Shown: positions 8,006-17,031, counted from the first letter of the stretch. The stretch is 64,000 nt of DNA from Kitasatospora sp. MMS16-BH015 (GCF_002943525.1 NZ_CP025394.1:2418001-2482000), one strand, 5' to 3'. Notes: a model not told the origin generated them from the letters alone. A program made the numbers and translations.

Positions 8006-8956
8006 TCACCGCTTGCGCGCCAGCGTCACCCCGTCGCGGACCGAGAGCATCACCGCGTCCACCCGGTCGTCAGCCGCGATGAACTCGTTCAGCCCCCGCA
8101 TCGCCAGGTGCTGCTCCTGCTGGTAGGCCGGGTCCAGCGAGCGGCCACCGAGCAGGACGTTGTCCAGGACGATCACCCCGCCCGGGCGCAGCCGGCGCAG
8201 GATCTCCTCGTAGTACGCGGGGTAGCTCTGCTTGTCCGCGTCGATGAAGGCGATGTCGATGTGCGGCTCGTCCGGCAGCGCCCGCAGGGTGTCGAGCGCG
8301 GGGGCGATCCGCAGGTCGATCCGGTCGGCCACCCCTGCGCGCTCCCAGTACTCCTGCCCGACGGCGGTCCACTCGGCGCTGGTGTCGCAGGCCAGCAGCC
8401 GGCCGCCCTCACCCAGCCCGCGGGCGATGCAGAGGGAGGAGTAGCCGGTGAAGACCCCGACCTCCACGGCGTACTTCGCGCCCAGCATCTGCACCAGCAT
8501 GGTGAGCAGCGCGCCCTCGTCGGCCGAGACCTGCATCCAGGCCGCCTGCCCGGTGACCTCCCTGGTCCGCTCGGCGAGTTCCGACAGCACCTGGTCGGCC
8601 GGCGTGCTGTGACGCAGCACGTAGCCGCCGACCAGCGGGTGCACCGCCTCCAGCTCGCCGCCGTCGACCGGCGCGGCCCACTCGACGGTGAGCTCCTCCT
8701 GGGTGGCGAACCGCACCAGGTGGCGGGCGACCACATCCTGAACCCGCATCAGCTGCTCGGCATCGGCCGCCGCCGCGCTCAGCTCCAGCTCACCCGGACG
8801 GGCGGTCAGGACACAGCGCGCGCCACTGTCGAGGGTGACGGTGCCGAGCCCCTCGGCGTCGACCGTGGCACTGATCTTGTGGCCCAAGTGGGAGACGAGC
8901 TGCTTGAGGTAGCGCTCGGGCCGGTCGGTGGGGACGTGGGCAATGGAGAGCGGCAT
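8006..8956 (-). CDS. DUF2218 domain fused to an O-methyltransferase
   Basis: A 316-residue fusion. Residues 1-95 match DUF2218 (PERYLKQLVSHLGHK at the start, RVQDVVARHLVRFATQEELTVEW at the end), a small domain usually found alone. Residues 110-316 are a class I SAM-dependent O-methyltransferase of the caffeoyl-CoA/catechol type: VEVGVFTGYSSLCIA (SAM loop), ACDTS, DIAFIDADKQSYPAYYE (metal and SAM contacts) and IVLDNVLLGG. It should methylate a small hydroxylated substrate; which one is unknown. It is divergent from an ArsR-type regulator, 188 bp apart, which probably controls it. Confidence 0.85.
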   Translation of the reverse strand: MPLSIAHVPTDRPERYLKQLVSHLGHKISATVDAEGLGTVTLDSGARCVLTARPGELELSAAAADAEQLMRVQDVVARHLVRFATQEELTVEWAAPVDGGELEAVHPLVGGYVLRHSTPADQVLSELAERTREVTGQAAWMQVSADEGALLTMLVQMLGAKYAVEVGVFTGYSSLCIARGLGEGGRLLACDTSAEWTAVGQEYWERAGVADRIDLRIAPALDTLRALPDEPHIDIAFIDADKQSYPAYYEEILRRLRPGGVIVLDNVLLGGRSLDPAYQQEQHLAMRGLNEFIAADDRVDAVMLSVRDGVTLARKR

Positions 8957-9057
8957 CGGGGGTTCCTCTCACCGGGGGTGGTCCCGGTACGGCGTCGAAT
9001 ACGGCACGGTGCCGAGCACGACGTGGGGCAGGCACTTGGAGCACGGGGTCAAGCGAT

Positions 9058-9116
9058 GAGAATTCTCGCTGCTTTCGTCGAGGCAGATTCTCCGCACCGA
9101 CCTCGGCATTTGTCAA
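9058..9116. promoter_or_regulatory. Divergent control region: palindrome and a minus-strand promoter
   Basis: GAGAATTCTC at 9058-9067 is a perfect 10-bp palindrome, extended imperfectly by GCGA/CGCT flanks. On the minus strand a TTGACA box (9111-9116) stands 18 bp before GAGAAT, a plausible sigma-70-type promoter for the methyltransferase gene, with the palindrome downstream of it. An ArsR-type protein bound there would block transcription. Confidence 0.4.
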
Positions 9117-9144
9117 AGCGTCGAGTTCCCTGGACACTTTCGGT

Positions 9145-9714
9145 ATGGCAGAAGACGACCGCCCCGCCCCACTGGTCATCCAGTCACCGGCCCAGTTCAA
9201 GGCCCTCGGACACCCGCTGCGCCACCGGGTCGTCAACATGCTGCGCCAGCGCCCGGCCACCCTGCGGCAGTTGGCGGAGGCGCTCGGCCTGGCCAAGGGC
9301 ACCATCGGCTACCACGTACGGGTACTGCGCGAGGCCGGGCTGGTCGAGCTCGCCGAGAGCCGTCAGGTGCGCGGCGGCACCGAGCAGTACTTCGGGCTGA
9401 TCAACAAGAGCTTCGCCTTCCGGGAGGGCGAGACGCTGGCGGCCGCCTTCCTCTACAACTCGGCCCTCGCCGAGATGCGGCCGGCCCCCTCCGGCCAGCC
9501 CGAGCACACCGAGCTCCGCCACCTCTGGCTCACCCCCGAGCAGGCCGCCTCGATCGCCGACCAGCTGCGCGAACACGTCGCCGAGCTGCAGAAGTTCGGG
9601 GTGCGGGCGGCGCAGCTGGGGGCGGGCGAGAGTCCGACCGCCCAGGCGTACGGAATGCTGGTCAGCCTCTTTCCGGCCGACGTCCCGAGGCTGGGGCCGG
9701 ACGACGTGGGGTGA
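9145..9714 (+). CDS. ArsR-type winged-helix transcriptional regulator
   Basis: A 189-residue regulator. Residues 15-85 form an ArsR-like helix-turn-helix: FKALGHPLRHRVVNMLRQRPATLRQLAEALGLAKGTIGYHVRVLREAGLVEL. The rest (about 90-189) is a predicted helical dimerisation or sensor part with no metal-binding cysteines, so it is unlikely to be a metal sensor. It is divergent from the DUF2218-methyltransferase gene and may regulate it and itself. The 3' end faces array C and a convergent membrane-protein gene. Confidence 0.8.
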   Translation: MAEDDRPAPLVIQSPAQFKALGHPLRHRVVNMLRQRPATLRQLAEALGLAKGTIGYHVRVLREAGLVELAESRQVRGGTEQYFGLINKSFAFREGETLAAAFLYNSALAEMRPAPSGQPEHTELRHLWLTPEQAASIADQLREHVAELQKFGVRAAQLGAGESPTAQAYGMLVSLFPADVPRLGPDDVG

Positions 9715-9759
9715 GGGGTGCCTGCCCGGCGGCTTCCCCCAGCCTGAGTGCACCCCGAC

Positions 9760-9946
9760 GGCACCTTTGCGCCGGCGGGGGCTTTACCTCGGAGGCACCT
9801 TTGCCTCGGAGGCACCTTTGCCGCGAGGGCAACCTTCCCTTGGGGGCAACCCTGCTCGAGGCGCAACCTTGCGGCAGGCGCAATCTTGTAGCGGAGGCAT
9901 TCTTGCTCTGCGGGCACTTTTGCCCCGCGGGTAAACCTAGTACCGG
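9760..9946. repeat. Array C: eleven 17-bp imperfect tandem repeats
   Basis: Eleven units of exactly 17 bp, for example GGCACCTTTGCCTCGGA, GGCAACCTTCCCTTGGG and CGCAACCTTGCGGCAGG. The consensus is near GGCAACCTTGCCCCGGA. It fills the gap between convergent genes and reaches into the last codons of the minus-strand gene (stop at 9937-9939). The unit period and the GGCAA...TGC...CG core are the same as in arrays B and D. Confidence 0.88.
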
Positions 9947-10929
9947 TAGGCCGCGGCCACCGCGCGGTGGTCGCTGCCGTCGGCCGGAAGCACCCAGGAG
10001 TCGGTCGGGGTGAGTGGGCCCCGGCTGAGGATCTGGTCGATCCGGGCCATCGGGAAGGCCGAGGGCCAGCTGAAGCCGAAGCCGTTGCCAGCCGCCCCCT
10101 GGGCCGACCGGAGCTGCGAGGTGACCGGGGCGAGCGAACGATCGTTGACAGTGCCGTTGAGGTCGCCGAGCAACAGTACCCGCTGGATCGACTCCTGACG
10201 GATCGCCAGTCCCAGTGCCTCCGCACTGACGTCCCGTCGGCCGGCCGTGAAGCCGCCGTCGAACTTGACCCGGACCGAGGGCAGGTGTGCCACGTACACC
10301 GCAAGCGGCCCCTTGGGGGTGGTGACGGTGGCACGGAAGGCCCGGGTCCAGCCCATCTTGAGGTCGACCGGGGAGATGTCGGCCAGCGGGTACGCGGACC
10401 AGAGGCCGACGGTGCCCTCGACCGCGTGGTACGGGTACTTGGCCGCCAGGCCCTTGGTGTAGGTGGGGACGGCCGAGCCGGCGAGTTCCTCCAGGGCGAC
10501 GATCTGGGCGCCGGAGTCGTTGAGCAGCTTTACCGTGCCGGCCGGGTCGGTGTTGGCGGCGGCCACGTTGTGGCTGAGGACGGTGAAGTCGCCCTTGCCC
10601 GTGCTCTTGTCGGTGAGCAGGCCGCCGAACAGGTGGAACCAGACCAGGGCCGGCAGCAGTACGGCGGTCAGCGCCGTGGCCGAACGGCGCCAGAGACCGA
10701 GCAGCAGCAGGACCGGTACGGCCAGCCCCAGCCAGGGGAGGAAGGTCTCCAGCAGGCTGCCGAAGTTGCCAAAACTGTTCGGCAGCCAGGAGTGGCAGGC
10801 CAGCAGCAGGGCGACCAGCACCGCGAGGGCGGCGAGGATCCAGCCGCGTCGCCAGTCCCGCCAGGGCGATCCGGTGGTCTCGGGGCTCCGGGTCGTGGTC
10901 GGCGCCTGCGCGCTGTCGGCCTGCGTCAT
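9937..10929 (-). CDS. Membrane protein with endonuclease/exonuclease/phosphatase domain
   Basis: A 330-residue protein with three predicted N-terminal membrane helices (about 30-48, 62-80, 85-103) and a large outside EEP-type metal-dependent hydrolase domain. Motifs are VLSHNVAAAN, VALEELAG, LLGDLNGT, ARIDQILSRG and GSDHRAVAA, which supply the usual Asn, Glu, Asp, Asn and His of this superfamily. The layout is like VanJ, a teicoplanin-resistance membrane protein, and StaP; function here is unproven. A strong GGAGGAG ribosome site precedes the ATG at 10929. It appears monocistronic. Confidence 0.85.
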   Translation of the reverse strand: MTQADSAQAPTTTRSPETTGSPWRDWRRGWILAALAVLVALLLACHSWLPNSFGNFGSLLETFLPWLGLAVPVLLLLGLWRRSATALTAVLLPALVWFHLFGGLLTDKSTGKGDFTVLSHNVAAANTDPAGTVKLLNDSGAQIVALEELAGSAVPTYTKGLAAKYPYHAVEGTVGLWSAYPLADISPVDLKMGWTRAFRATVTTPKGPLAVYVAHLPSVRVKFDGGFTAGRRDVSAEALGLAIRQESIQRVLLLGDLNGTVNDRSLAPVTSQLRSAQGAAGNGFGFSWPSAFPMARIDQILSRGPLTPTDSWVLPADGSDHRAVAAAYRY

Positions 10930-11155
10930 CCGGTGCTCCTCCGTACGTGCCCGCTTCGTCTGGCCGATCCCGGTTTAGTCGGATTCTCGGCTCAGCCTAT
11001 GACGGCACAGACGCGGCCCGGCCCGGTCGGGGTTGCGACGCGCGCCGGTTCCGTGAGATTCACCACGGGGCGCGATCATGACCGCTCGAGCAGCAGATCC
11101 CCCGGCCCGCCGGCCCGAGCCGCCGGGCGACGGGCGACGGGCGACGCGGCGGGAG

Positions 11156-11857
11156 TCAGGCTCCGGTGCCGACGCCCTTGAGGAGGGCGTCGACCATCTG
11201 CTCGGGGAGGGTGGGGTCGTCGAGCGGGGCGTCCTCCCAGAGGACGGTGCGCAGGAGCATCGGGCCCATCACGATCTCGATCAGGACGTCCAGCGGGATG
11301 TCGGCGCGGAGCACGCCCTCCTCGACGCCGCGTTGGATGATCGAGCGGGCCAGTTCGCGGCGGGGCTTGATCACGCGCTCGTGGTAGGCCTGGTGGAGTT
11401 CGGGCCAGGAGTGCATCTGGCCGAGGGCCGCCTTGAGCATCCAGCGGGAGCGCTTGGCCAGACCGCGCTGGCGCATGTACTCCAGCATGGCCACCAGCTC
11501 GTCGCGGATCTCGCAGTCGCCGGTGCGCACCGGTTCGGGAGCCTCCAGGCGGGCGACCACGTCGACCAGCAGGGCCTCCTTGTTGGGCCAGCGCCGGTAG
11601 ATGGTCGCCTTGCCGACCCCGGCCGCGGCCGCGATCCGCTCGATGGAGAGCTCGGTGAGCTGGACGCCCTCCTCCATCAGCCCCTCGACCGCAGCGAAGA
11701 TCGCCTGCTCGGCAGCCTCGCTGCGCGGGCGCCCCCGCCGGGGAGCTGCGGGCTCCCCGGCGAGGGCGTCATGCTCGGCGGCGAGGTTACGCGCCGACCG
11801 GGCGAGGGCCTGCGGCGCCCCGGAGGGAGACTGCCGCGCCGGAAGTTCGGTCTTCAT
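11156..11857 (-). CDS. TetR-family repressor of the adjacent exporter
   Basis: A TetR regulator of 233 residues from the ATG at 11857; starts at 11866 (ATG) or 11884 (TTG, overlapping the exporter stop) are possible. The DNA-binding domain is clear: GRPRSEAAEQAIFAAVEGLMEEG followed by LSIERIAAAAGVGKATIYRRWPNKEALLVDVV. The C-terminal ligand domain is in the TetR_C_11/33 style and cannot be assigned a ligand. It lies just after the DHA2 exporter gene in the same transcript, so it probably represses the pair through the inverted repeat at 13726. Confidence 0.85.
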   Translation of the reverse strand: MKTELPARQSPSGAPQALARSARNLAAEHDALAGEPAAPRRGRPRSEAAEQAIFAAVEGLMEEGVQLTELSIERIAAAAGVGKATIYRRWPNKEALLVDVVARLEAPEPVRTGDCEIRDELVAMLEYMRQRGLAKRSRWMLKAALGQMHSWPELHQAYHERVIKPRRELARSIIQRGVEEGVLRADIPLDVLIEIVMGPMLLRTVLWEDAPLDDPTLPEQMVDALLKGVGTGA

Positions 11858-11880
11858 GGCCCTCATTCTCCACTTCTCGA

Positions 11881-13635
11881 TCAAGCCTGGGCAGAGCCGG
11901 ACTGCGGCTCCGCCGAAGCGGCGGCCACCGAGACAGGAGCCACCGGGACGGGGGCCGGAGCAGCACCCTCAGCCGGAGCACCGGACCCACCGGACGCACC
12001 GGACGCACCGGACCCACCGGACGCACCAGACGGATCGGAAGGATCGGACGCACCGGCGGAAGCCGGAGCCCCGGCGCCGGCCGGCACGCGGCCCGGCAGC
12101 AGCAGCCAGGCGAGCAGCACGCCCACCGCCGTGATGCCGGCCGAGAGCCCGGCGACCACGTGCATGGCGTGGATGAAGGCGTCCTCGGCGGGCCGGACCA
12201 GGCCGGAGTTCCCGGTGCGGGCCGCGATCGCGAGGGTGGCCTCCAGGGACTCGCCCGCCTTGTCGCGCAGGGCCGAGGGCAGCTGGGCGAGCCGGCCGCC
12301 GACGCCGTCGCGGTAGGAGGTGGAGAGCACCGCACCGAGCACGGCGACCCCGAGCGAGCCGCCGACCTGGCGGAAGGTGTTGTTGACGGCCGAGCCCGCG
12401 CCGGCCTTCTCGCGGGGCAGCGAACCCATGATCGCGACGGTGACCGGCGGCATCACGTGGGCCATGCCGGCGCCCATCACGAAGCCGATCACCACCAGCA
12501 CCCAGATCGGGGTGGAGACGCCGAGCAGCAGGTAGCCGAGGAAGCCGAGCGCGATCAGCGCCATGCCGCCGGCACAGGTGGCGCGGACGCCGAAGCGGTC
12601 GACCACCAGCCGGGCCCGGGGCGCGAAGACCAGCTGGGCCGCCGCCAGCGGCAGCATCAGCACGCCGGCCTGGAGGGCGCTGTAGCCGCGCACGCTCTGG
12701 GTGTAGAAGACGCCGAAGAAGGAGACGCCCATCAGCGCGAAGAAGACCAGGCCGACCACGGCCACCGAGCCGCTGAACTGCTTGCGGCGGAACCAGCTGA
12801 TGTCCAGCGCCGGGTGGGCCGTGCGGCGCTCGTGCAGGACGAAGAGGACCAGGGCGAGCACGCCGCCCAGCGTCGGCACCCAGGCGGCCGGCGCGGTGAA
12901 GTCGGCCAGCTCGCCGCCCTTGATGATGCCGTAGATCAGCGCGACCAGGCCGATGATCGAGAGCAGCACGCCGATCGGGTCGAGCTTGCCCGGCTTCGGG
13001 TCCTTGGAGTCCGGCACGAAGAGCGCCATGGCGACCAGGGCCGCGGCCACGATCGGCACGTTGACCAGGAAGACCGAGCCCCACCAGAAGTGCTCGATGA
13101 GCAGCCCGCCGGTGATCGGCCCGATCGCGATGGCCAGGCCGACCGCCCCGGCCCAGATGCCGATCGCCTTCGGCTGCTCGTGCCGCTCGAAGACGTTCAT
13201 GATGATGGCCAGCGTGGCGGGCATCACGAAGGCGCCGCCGAGACCCATCACGGCCCGGTAGGTGATCAGTTCGCCGGGCGAGGCGGCCAGCGCCGAGAGC
13301 AGCGAGCCGAGGCCGAAGACCAGCATGCCGCCGAGCAGGGTCCACTTGCGGCCGAGGCGGTCACCCAGCAGGCCGGCGGTGAAGAGCAGGCCGGCGAAGA
13401 CCAGGGTGTAGGAGTTGATCGCCCATTCGAGGTCGCTCTGGCTCGCGCCGAGGCCCACGGGGGCGGGGGTGGCGATCGTCTTCATCGCCACGTTGAGGAT
13501 CGAGTTGTCGAGGACGACGACCAGCAGGGCGAGCACCAGGGTGCCCAGGATCAGCCAGCGCCTGCGGTGGATCGCCTCGGGGACGCGCCGGGCCGCAGCG
13601 CCTGCGGTGGCGTCGGTGACGTGCTGGGTGGACAT
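11881..13635 (-). CDS. DHA2-type (14-helix) MFS drug exporter
   Basis: A 584-residue proton-driven exporter of the EmrB/QacA branch. It has the DHA2 signatures [13 protein letters not shown] (motif D1), [13 protein letters not shown] (motif A), [20 protein letters not shown] (motif B) and [19 protein letters not shown] (motif C). The last 65 residues are a Ser/Gly/Ala/Pro-rich tail made by a 9-bp DNA repeat near 11990-12060 and look dispensable. It leads a two-gene operon with the TetR gene. The substrate is likely a hydrophobic drug or dye, but is not determined. Confidence 0.88.
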   Translation of the reverse strand: MSTQHVTDATAGAAARRVPEAIHRRRWLILGTLVLALLVVVLDNSILNVAMKTIATPAPVGLGASQSDLEWAINSYTLVFAGLLFTAGLLGDRLGRKWTLLGGMLVFGLGSLLSALAASPGELITYRAVMGLGGAFVMPATLAIIMNVFERHEQPKAIGIWAGAVGLAIAIGPITGGLLIEHFWWGSVFLVNVPIVAAALVAMALFVPDSKDPKPGKLDPIGVLLSIIGLVALIYGIIKGGELADFTAPAAWVPTLGGVLALVLFVLHERRTAHPALDISWFRRKQFSGSVAVVGLVFFALMGVSFFGVFYTQSVRGYSALQAGVLMLPLAAAQLVFAPRARLVVDRFGVRATCAGGMALIALGFLGYLLLGVSTPIWVLVVIGFVMGAGMAHVMPPVTVAIMGSLPREKAGAGSAVNNTFRQVGGSLGVAVLGAVLSTSYRDGVGGRLAQLPSALRDKAGESLEATLAIAARTGNSGLVRPAEDAFIHAMHVVAGLSAGITAVGVLLAWLLLPGRVPAGAGAPASAGASDPSDPSGASGGSGASGASGGSGAPAEGAAPAPVPVAPVSVAAASAEPQSGSAQA

Positions 13636-13725
13636 CTCTACGTGTTTCCCGTCCGTACGAGTCTGTGCGGACTTACGAGCCGGAAGCGTCTCGTAACCCC
13701 TTGAGCCTCAGCATAGCCCTCGTTT

Positions 13726-13748
13726 CGATACGAGACGGGTCCGTATCG
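13726..13748. promoter_or_regulatory. Candidate TetR operator
   Basis: CGATACG and CGTATCG form a perfect 7-bp inverted repeat with a 9-bp centre (AGACGGGTC), in the 250-bp gap between the exporter gene (minus) and panB (plus). Partial copies of the ACGAG half-site occur at about 13665-13695. Size and position fit a TetR operator; it is not proven. Confidence 0.45.
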
Positions 13749-13884
13749 TAAAGTCTCGGCAAAGGACTCCAGGTGACGCTCTGGGCACCCGGCTCTTTGC
13801 GCGGGCGCTGCCGCGTGCAAGCATGGAGGAGATCCGGGGACGCCGTACGGCGCCACGAGACGACAACCTTCAGGAGCCTGTTCG

Positions 13885-14772
13885 ATGAACGCTTCTCAGC
13901 TTCAGCCTGCCCAGAACCAGCCCGCCGTGGCCCCCGCCGGCGCTGGGCAGACCCTCTACGGCGGTGTGACCAACCGCCGCGTGACCGTCCGCGATCTGGC
14001 CGCCGCCAAGCAGCGCGGCGAGCGGTGGGCGATGCTCACCGCGTACGACGCCCTGACCGGCGGGGTCTTCGACGAGGCCGGCATCCCGGTGCTGCTCGTC
14101 GGCGACTCGGCGGGCAACTGCCACCTCGGCTACGAGACCACCGTGCCGGTGACCATGGACCAGATGGTGATGCTCTCCGCCGCCGTCGTCCGTGGCACCA
14201 AGCGCGCCCTCGTGGTCGCCGACATGCCGTTCGGCTCGTACCAGGAGTCGCCCGCCCAGGCCATGCACAACGCCGCCCGTCTGCTCAAGGAGGCCGGGGT
14301 CGGCGCGGTCAAGCTGGAGGGCGGCGAGCGCAGCGCCCGCTCGATCGAGCTGCTGGTCGAGGCCGGCATCCCGGTGATGGCGCACATCGGCCTCACCCCG
14401 CAGTCGGTGCACGCCTTCGGCGGGTACCCGGTGCAGGGGCGCGGCGACGAGGCCGCGCACCAGCTGCTGCGGGACGCCAAGGCCGTGCAGCAGGCCGGGG
14501 CGTTCTCGGTCGTGCTGGAGGCCGTGCCGGCCGAGCTGGCCCAGCAGGTCACCGAGCAGCTGGCGATCCCGACCGTCGGCATCGGCGCGGGCGTCAACTG
14601 CGACGCGCAGGTGCTGGTCTGGACGGACATGGCCGGCATGACGGCCGGTCGGGTGCCGAAGTTCGTCAAGCAGTACGCGAACCTGCGGGCCGTACTCGGG
14701 GACGCGGCGCGGGAGTACGCGGCGGACGTGGCGAGCGGCGCCTTCCCGGCAGCCGAGCACTCCTTCAAGTAA
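13885..14772 (+). CDS. panB: 3-methyl-2-oxobutanoate hydroxymethyltransferase (pantothenate synthesis)
   Basis: The 295-residue enzyme transfers a hydroxymethyl group from methylenetetrahydrofolate to 2-oxoisovalerate, the first committed step to pantothenate and coenzyme A. Motifs include [28 protein letters not shown] (metal and substrate site), [35 protein letters not shown] and IPTVGIGAG. About 35 residues precede the conserved core, which is normal in streptomycetes. A CAGGAG ribosome site lies 9 bp before the ATG. The gene is single, followed by a perfect hairpin. Confidence 0.97.
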   Translation: MNASQLQPAQNQPAVAPAGAGQTLYGGVTNRRVTVRDLAAAKQRGERWAMLTAYDALTGGVFDEAGIPVLLVGDSAGNCHLGYETTVPVTMDQMVMLSAAVVRGTKRALVVADMPFGSYQESPAQAMHNAARLLKEAGVGAVKLEGGERSARSIELLVEAGIPVMAHIGLTPQSVHAFGGYPVQGRGDEAAHQLLRDAKAVQQAGAFSVVLEAVPAELAQQVTEQLAIPTVGIGAGVNCDAQVLVWTDMAGMTAGRVPKFVKQYANLRAVLGDAAREYAADVASGAFPAAEHSFK

Positions 14773-14784
14773 CACCGGCCACGA

Positions 14785-14812
14785 GTAGGGGCGCGGGGAA
14801 CCGCGCCCCTAC
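14785..14812 (+). terminator. panB terminator, variant of a dispersed hairpin element
   Basis: Two perfect 12-bp arms (14785-14796 and 14801-14812) close a GGAA tetraloop, 13 bp after the panB stop. The left arm and loop, TAGGGGCGCGGGGAA, are the same as the start of the dispersed element found at 19716, 25427 and 41828. Confidence 0.75.
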
Positions 14813-14851
14813 CTCCGGTAATGCGCCCCTGACTCCGGTGCCGGGCGCCGT

Positions 14852-14983
14852 TCAGTACCAGCGCTGCCAGGAGTTGAACCTGTTCGGGTCGGCGTTCCAC
14901 AGTCCGACCGGGCTCCCGTTGCCGCGCCAGTACGAGGAGTACCCGTCGAGGGCGGCGGCCAGGGCCGAGCGTAAGTTCGTCAT
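14852..14983 (-). CDS. Very small aromatic-rich protein, 43 residues
   Basis: A 43-codon frame from the ATG at 14981-14983. The product starts MTNLRSALAAALDGYSSYWRG and has three Trp and three Tyr in its last 28 residues, ending NSWQRWY. A GGGG motif lies before the start. The composition is more ordered than a chance frame, but with no signal, family or partner it could still be spurious. It lies between convergent-type neighbours: panB ends before it and an ABC operon begins after. Confidence 0.45.
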   Translation of the reverse strand: MTNLRSALAAALDGYSSYWRGNGSPVGLWNADPNRFNSWQRWY

Positions 14984-15134
14984 GGCCCCAACGGTAGGAA
15001 CCCGTGGTCCGGCCGGAAAGGCCCGGGGCGCAAGTGGCGCACTCGCTCTCCGCTTCGATCCGACGGGTCGGATGACAGCGGGCTGACGGTGGGCTGACGG
15101 TGGGCCGCCGGTGGGCCCCGGCAGTCTTCTCGGC

Positions 15135-16190
15135 ATGACAGCAAACACCAATGCCGTCGAGGTGCGCGGGATCGTCAAGCACTTCGGGGAGACGAAGGCG
15201 CTGGACGGCGTCGACCTCAGCGTGAAGCAGGGGACCGTGCTGGGGGTGCTCGGGCCGAACGGGGCCGGGAAGACCACGCTGGTGCGGATCCTGTCCACCC
15301 TCATCAAGCCGGACGCCGGCACCGCGTACGTCGGGGGGTACGACGTCCTGACCCAGCCGCGCCAGCTGCGGCGGACCATCGGGCTGACCGGGCAGTACGC
15401 CTCGGTGGACGAACTGCTCTCGGGGTACGAGAACCTCTACCTGATCGGGCGGCTGCTCGACCTCTCGGCCAAGGAGGCCAAGGCCCGGGCGCTCGAACTG
15501 CTGGAGCGGTTCTCCCTCACCGAGGCCGCCAAGCGGCCGGCCAAGACCTACTCCGGCGGGATGCGCCGCCGGCTCGACCTGGCGGCCAGCATGATCGGGC
15601 GGCCCCGGGTGCTGTACCTGGACGAGCCCACCACCGGCCTCGACCCGCGGACCCGCAACGAGGTCTGGGACGAGGTGCAGCGGATGGTCGCCGAGGGCAG
15701 CACGGTGCTGCTCACCACGCAGTACATGGAAGAGGCCGAGCAGCTCGCGCACGAGCTCACCGTGATCGACCGCGGCCGGGTGATCGCGGCCGGCGGGATC
15801 CAGCAGCTCAAGACCCAGGTCGGCGGCCGCACCCTCCAGGTCCGGCCGGTGCACCCCGCCGAACTCCCCGAGATGGCGCAGCTGTTGGCCGAGAACGGCC
15901 TGGCAGCCACCGTCTCCACCGAGACCGGCCTGCTCTCGGCCCAGATCACCGAGGACGAGCAACTCACCAGCGTGGTGGGCCTGCTGGGGGTCCGGGGCTT
16001 CGGCATCGCGAGCATCGACACCAAACTCCCCAGCCTGGACGAGGTGTTCCTCGCCATCACCGCCAAGCCCGACACCGCCAGGCCCGGCACCGCCACTCCC
16101 GGCACCGCCGCGGCCCGCACCATCAAGGCCGATCCGGCTGACGCCCCGAGCGACGCCGTCCCCGCCCCGCAGAAGGAGGCCGTGGCATGA
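15135..16190 (+). CDS. DrrA-type ABC transporter ATP-binding protein
   Basis: A 351-residue ATPase of the DrrA family, the energy subunit of two-component exporters for drugs and other hydrophobic compounds. Visible motifs are Walker A GPNGAGKTT, signature YSGGMRRRLDLA, Walker B VLYLDEPTTGLD and a His switch region LLTTQYMEEAEQL. A DrrA-specific C-terminal domain (about 240-315) follows, then an Ala/Pro-rich tail. The ATG at 15135 was chosen over the upstream GTG. The stop overlaps the permease start by 4 bp. Confidence 0.93.
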   Translation: MTANTNAVEVRGIVKHFGETKALDGVDLSVKQGTVLGVLGPNGAGKTTLVRILSTLIKPDAGTAYVGGYDVLTQPRQLRRTIGLTGQYASVDELLSGYENLYLIGRLLDLSAKEAKARALELLERFSLTEAAKRPAKTYSGGMRRRLDLAASMIGRPRVLYLDEPTTGLDPRTRNEVWDEVQRMVAEGSTVLLTTQYMEEAEQLAHELTVIDRGRVIAAGGIQQLKTQVGGRTLQVRPVHPAELPEMAQLLAENGLAATVSTETGLLSAQITEDEQLTSVVGLLGVRGFGIASIDTKLPSLDEVFLAITAKPDTARPGTATPGTAAARTIKADPADAPSDAVPAPQKEAVA

Positions 16191-17008
16191 GCGCCGCGAC
16201 ACTGACCGCCGCACCCCAGTCGTACGCCGACGAGGACCAGCGGATCGGCCCGCGCGCCCACCTGCGCCACCTCGGCGCGCTGACCCGGCGCAACCTGATG
16301 CGGATCAAGGCCGATCCGGAGTCGATGCTGGACGCGCTGCTGGTGCCGATCATCTTCACCGTGCTCTTCGTCTACGTGTTCGGCGGCGCGGTGAAGGGCA
16401 CCCAGCAGGACTACATCCAGTACATGATCCCCGGGCTGCTCGGCACCACCGGGCTCAACCTGGCGATGGGTGTCGGCACCGGGCTGAACACCGACTTCCA
16501 GTCCGGGGTGATGGACCGGTTCCGGACGCTGCCGATCGGGCGGGCGGCGGTGCTGCTCTCCAAGATGGCGGCGGAGACCCTGCGGGGGCTGGTCTCCTTC
16601 ACCATCCTGATCCTGTTCTCGATGCTGCTCGGGCTGGAGATCCGGGAGGGCTTCCTCCACCTGCTGGCGGCCGTGGGGCTCTCGCTGCTGTTCGGCATGT
16701 CGATCGTGTGGATCTCCATGCTGCTGGGGATGTCGCTGCGCAGTGCCCAGGCCGTCCAAGGGATGTCGATGATCGTGATCATGCCGCTGCAGTTCGGGTC
16801 CTCGATCTTCGCGCCGACCGACACCATGCCCGGCTGGCTCCAGTCCTTCACCCACTACAACCCGCTCTCGGCGCTGGCCGACGCCAGCCGCAACCTGATC
16901 AACGGCGGGCCGCTGACCCACTCGGTGCTGATCGTGGTGATCTGGTCGGTCGCGATCACCTCGATCACCGCCCCGCTCGCGGTGGCCCGCTTCCGCAAGC
17001 GCACCTGA
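16187..17008 (+). CDS. DrrB-type ABC transporter permease
   Basis: A 273-residue ABC-2 permease with six predicted membrane helices, translationally coupled to the ATPase through an ATGA overlap. The conserved segments are LTRRNLMRIKADPE before helix 1, the middle GVMDRFRTLPIGRAAVLLSKM coupling region and the late PLQFGSSIFAPTDTMPGWLQ segment seen in DrrB relatives. Together the pair forms a four-subunit exporter. Nothing in the sequence fixes the substrate. It converges on the AfsR-type regulator gene, 23 bp away. Confidence 0.92.
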   Translation: MSAATLTAAPQSYADEDQRIGPRAHLRHLGALTRRNLMRIKADPESMLDALLVPIIFTVLFVYVFGGAVKGTQQDYIQYMIPGLLGTTGLNLAMGVGTGLNTDFQSGVMDRFRTLPIGRAAVLLSKMAAETLRGLVSFTILILFSMLLGLEIREGFLHLLAAVGLSLLFGMSIVWISMLLGMSLRSAQAVQGMSMIVIMPLQFGSSIFAPTDTMPGWLQSFTHYNPLSALADASRNLINGGPLTHSVLIVVIWSVAITSITAPLAVARFRKRT

Positions 17009-17031
17009 GCGCCGGCGCCCCCGGTGGCCGC

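Noticed and set aside
7810..9946. Arrays B and C as CRISPR
   Set aside because: Units are 17 bp, directly adjacent and imperfect; there are no spacers of even length and no cas genes in the window.
9711..10013. Plus-strand open frame through array C
   Set aside because: A 17-bp repeat shifts frame each unit, so the open frame arises only from GC-rich composition; the real gene here is on the minus strand.
12160..13704. Long plus-strand open frame opposite the DHA2 exporter
   Set aside because: It is a shadow frame of a GC-rich gene, with a His/Gln/Arg/Asp composition typical of antisense frames.
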